From: an uncultured Synergistia bacterium
GTDB lineage: Bacteria; Eremiobacterota; SpSt-956; JAKJGF01
Reading direction: 5' to 3'
Assembly: GCA_937888925.1 (NCBI GenBank)
Contig: CALARM010000637.1
Span: forward strand, 1 to 6,223
Length of the DNA: 6,223 nucleotides
Under the pieces are notes generated by a model. The model worked only from the letters and a program-made list of their open reading frames with translations, was not told where the DNA came from and did not search any database. Within the stretch, counting starts at the first letter, position 1. Every line of letters starts with the position of its first letter. This document shows positions 6,183-6,223 of the stretch, piece by piece. The translations under genes were made by a program, and so were the position numbers.

Positions 6183-6223
6183 ATTTATAAAAAATGAGCA
6201 GTGACGATAATGTCTTATAGTCA

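Noticed and set aside
6194..6220. Small frame after the exported-protein gene (MSSDDNVL), or a new gene starting at the ATG at 6210
   Set aside because: The first has eight codons and no ribosome binding site. The second runs off the window after a few codons, with no supporting site.

Overview
The window is AT-rich bacterial DNA with every recognisable gene on the plus strand. Codon use favours A/T-ending codons (many ATA Ile and AGA Arg). Ribosome binding sites and promoters are of ordinary bacterial type. Nothing seen fixes the phylum. An uncultivated or little-studied bacterium is plausible because of the unusual domain fusions, but that is inference.

Bases 1-4643 look like one transcription unit of three genes. 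The first, cut by the left edge of the window, encodes a cytoplasmic Ser/Thr protein kinase of the Hanks type joined by a proline-rich linker to a complete PilM-like (FtsA/actin-fold) domain. It ends in an acidic, then basic, then Trp/Phe-rich tail resembling the membrane-targeting tail of FtsA. An 82-base gap follows, with four tandem copies of the heptamer GTGAGAY and an adjoining dyad. The second gene encodes a zinc ribbon joined to another, more divergent PilM-like domain. The third overlaps its stop codon by 4 bases and encodes Cas6, the endoribonuclease that cuts CRISPR precursor RNA; its Tyr/His/Lys active-site residues are in place. No CRISPR array and no other cas gene is present.

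Bases 4644-6223 hold two genes that look independently expressed. One encodes a Uma2-family (DUF820) PD-(D/E)XK nuclease-like protein, with its own strong extended -10 promoter and a near-perfect ribosome binding site. The other encodes an exported protein with a signal peptide, a region like the copper-amine-oxidase N-terminal (stalk) domain, and a Gly-Tyr repeat. It also has its own promoter, and its ribosome binding site is a run of nine Gs, which could vary in length by replication slippage.

The main point of interest is the kinase-PilM / zinc ribbon-PilM / cas6 cluster. The two PilM-like proteins suggest a membrane-linked scaffold of the PilM/FtsA type under a kinase. Whether Cas6 belongs to the same process or merely shares the transcript cannot be decided from this window.
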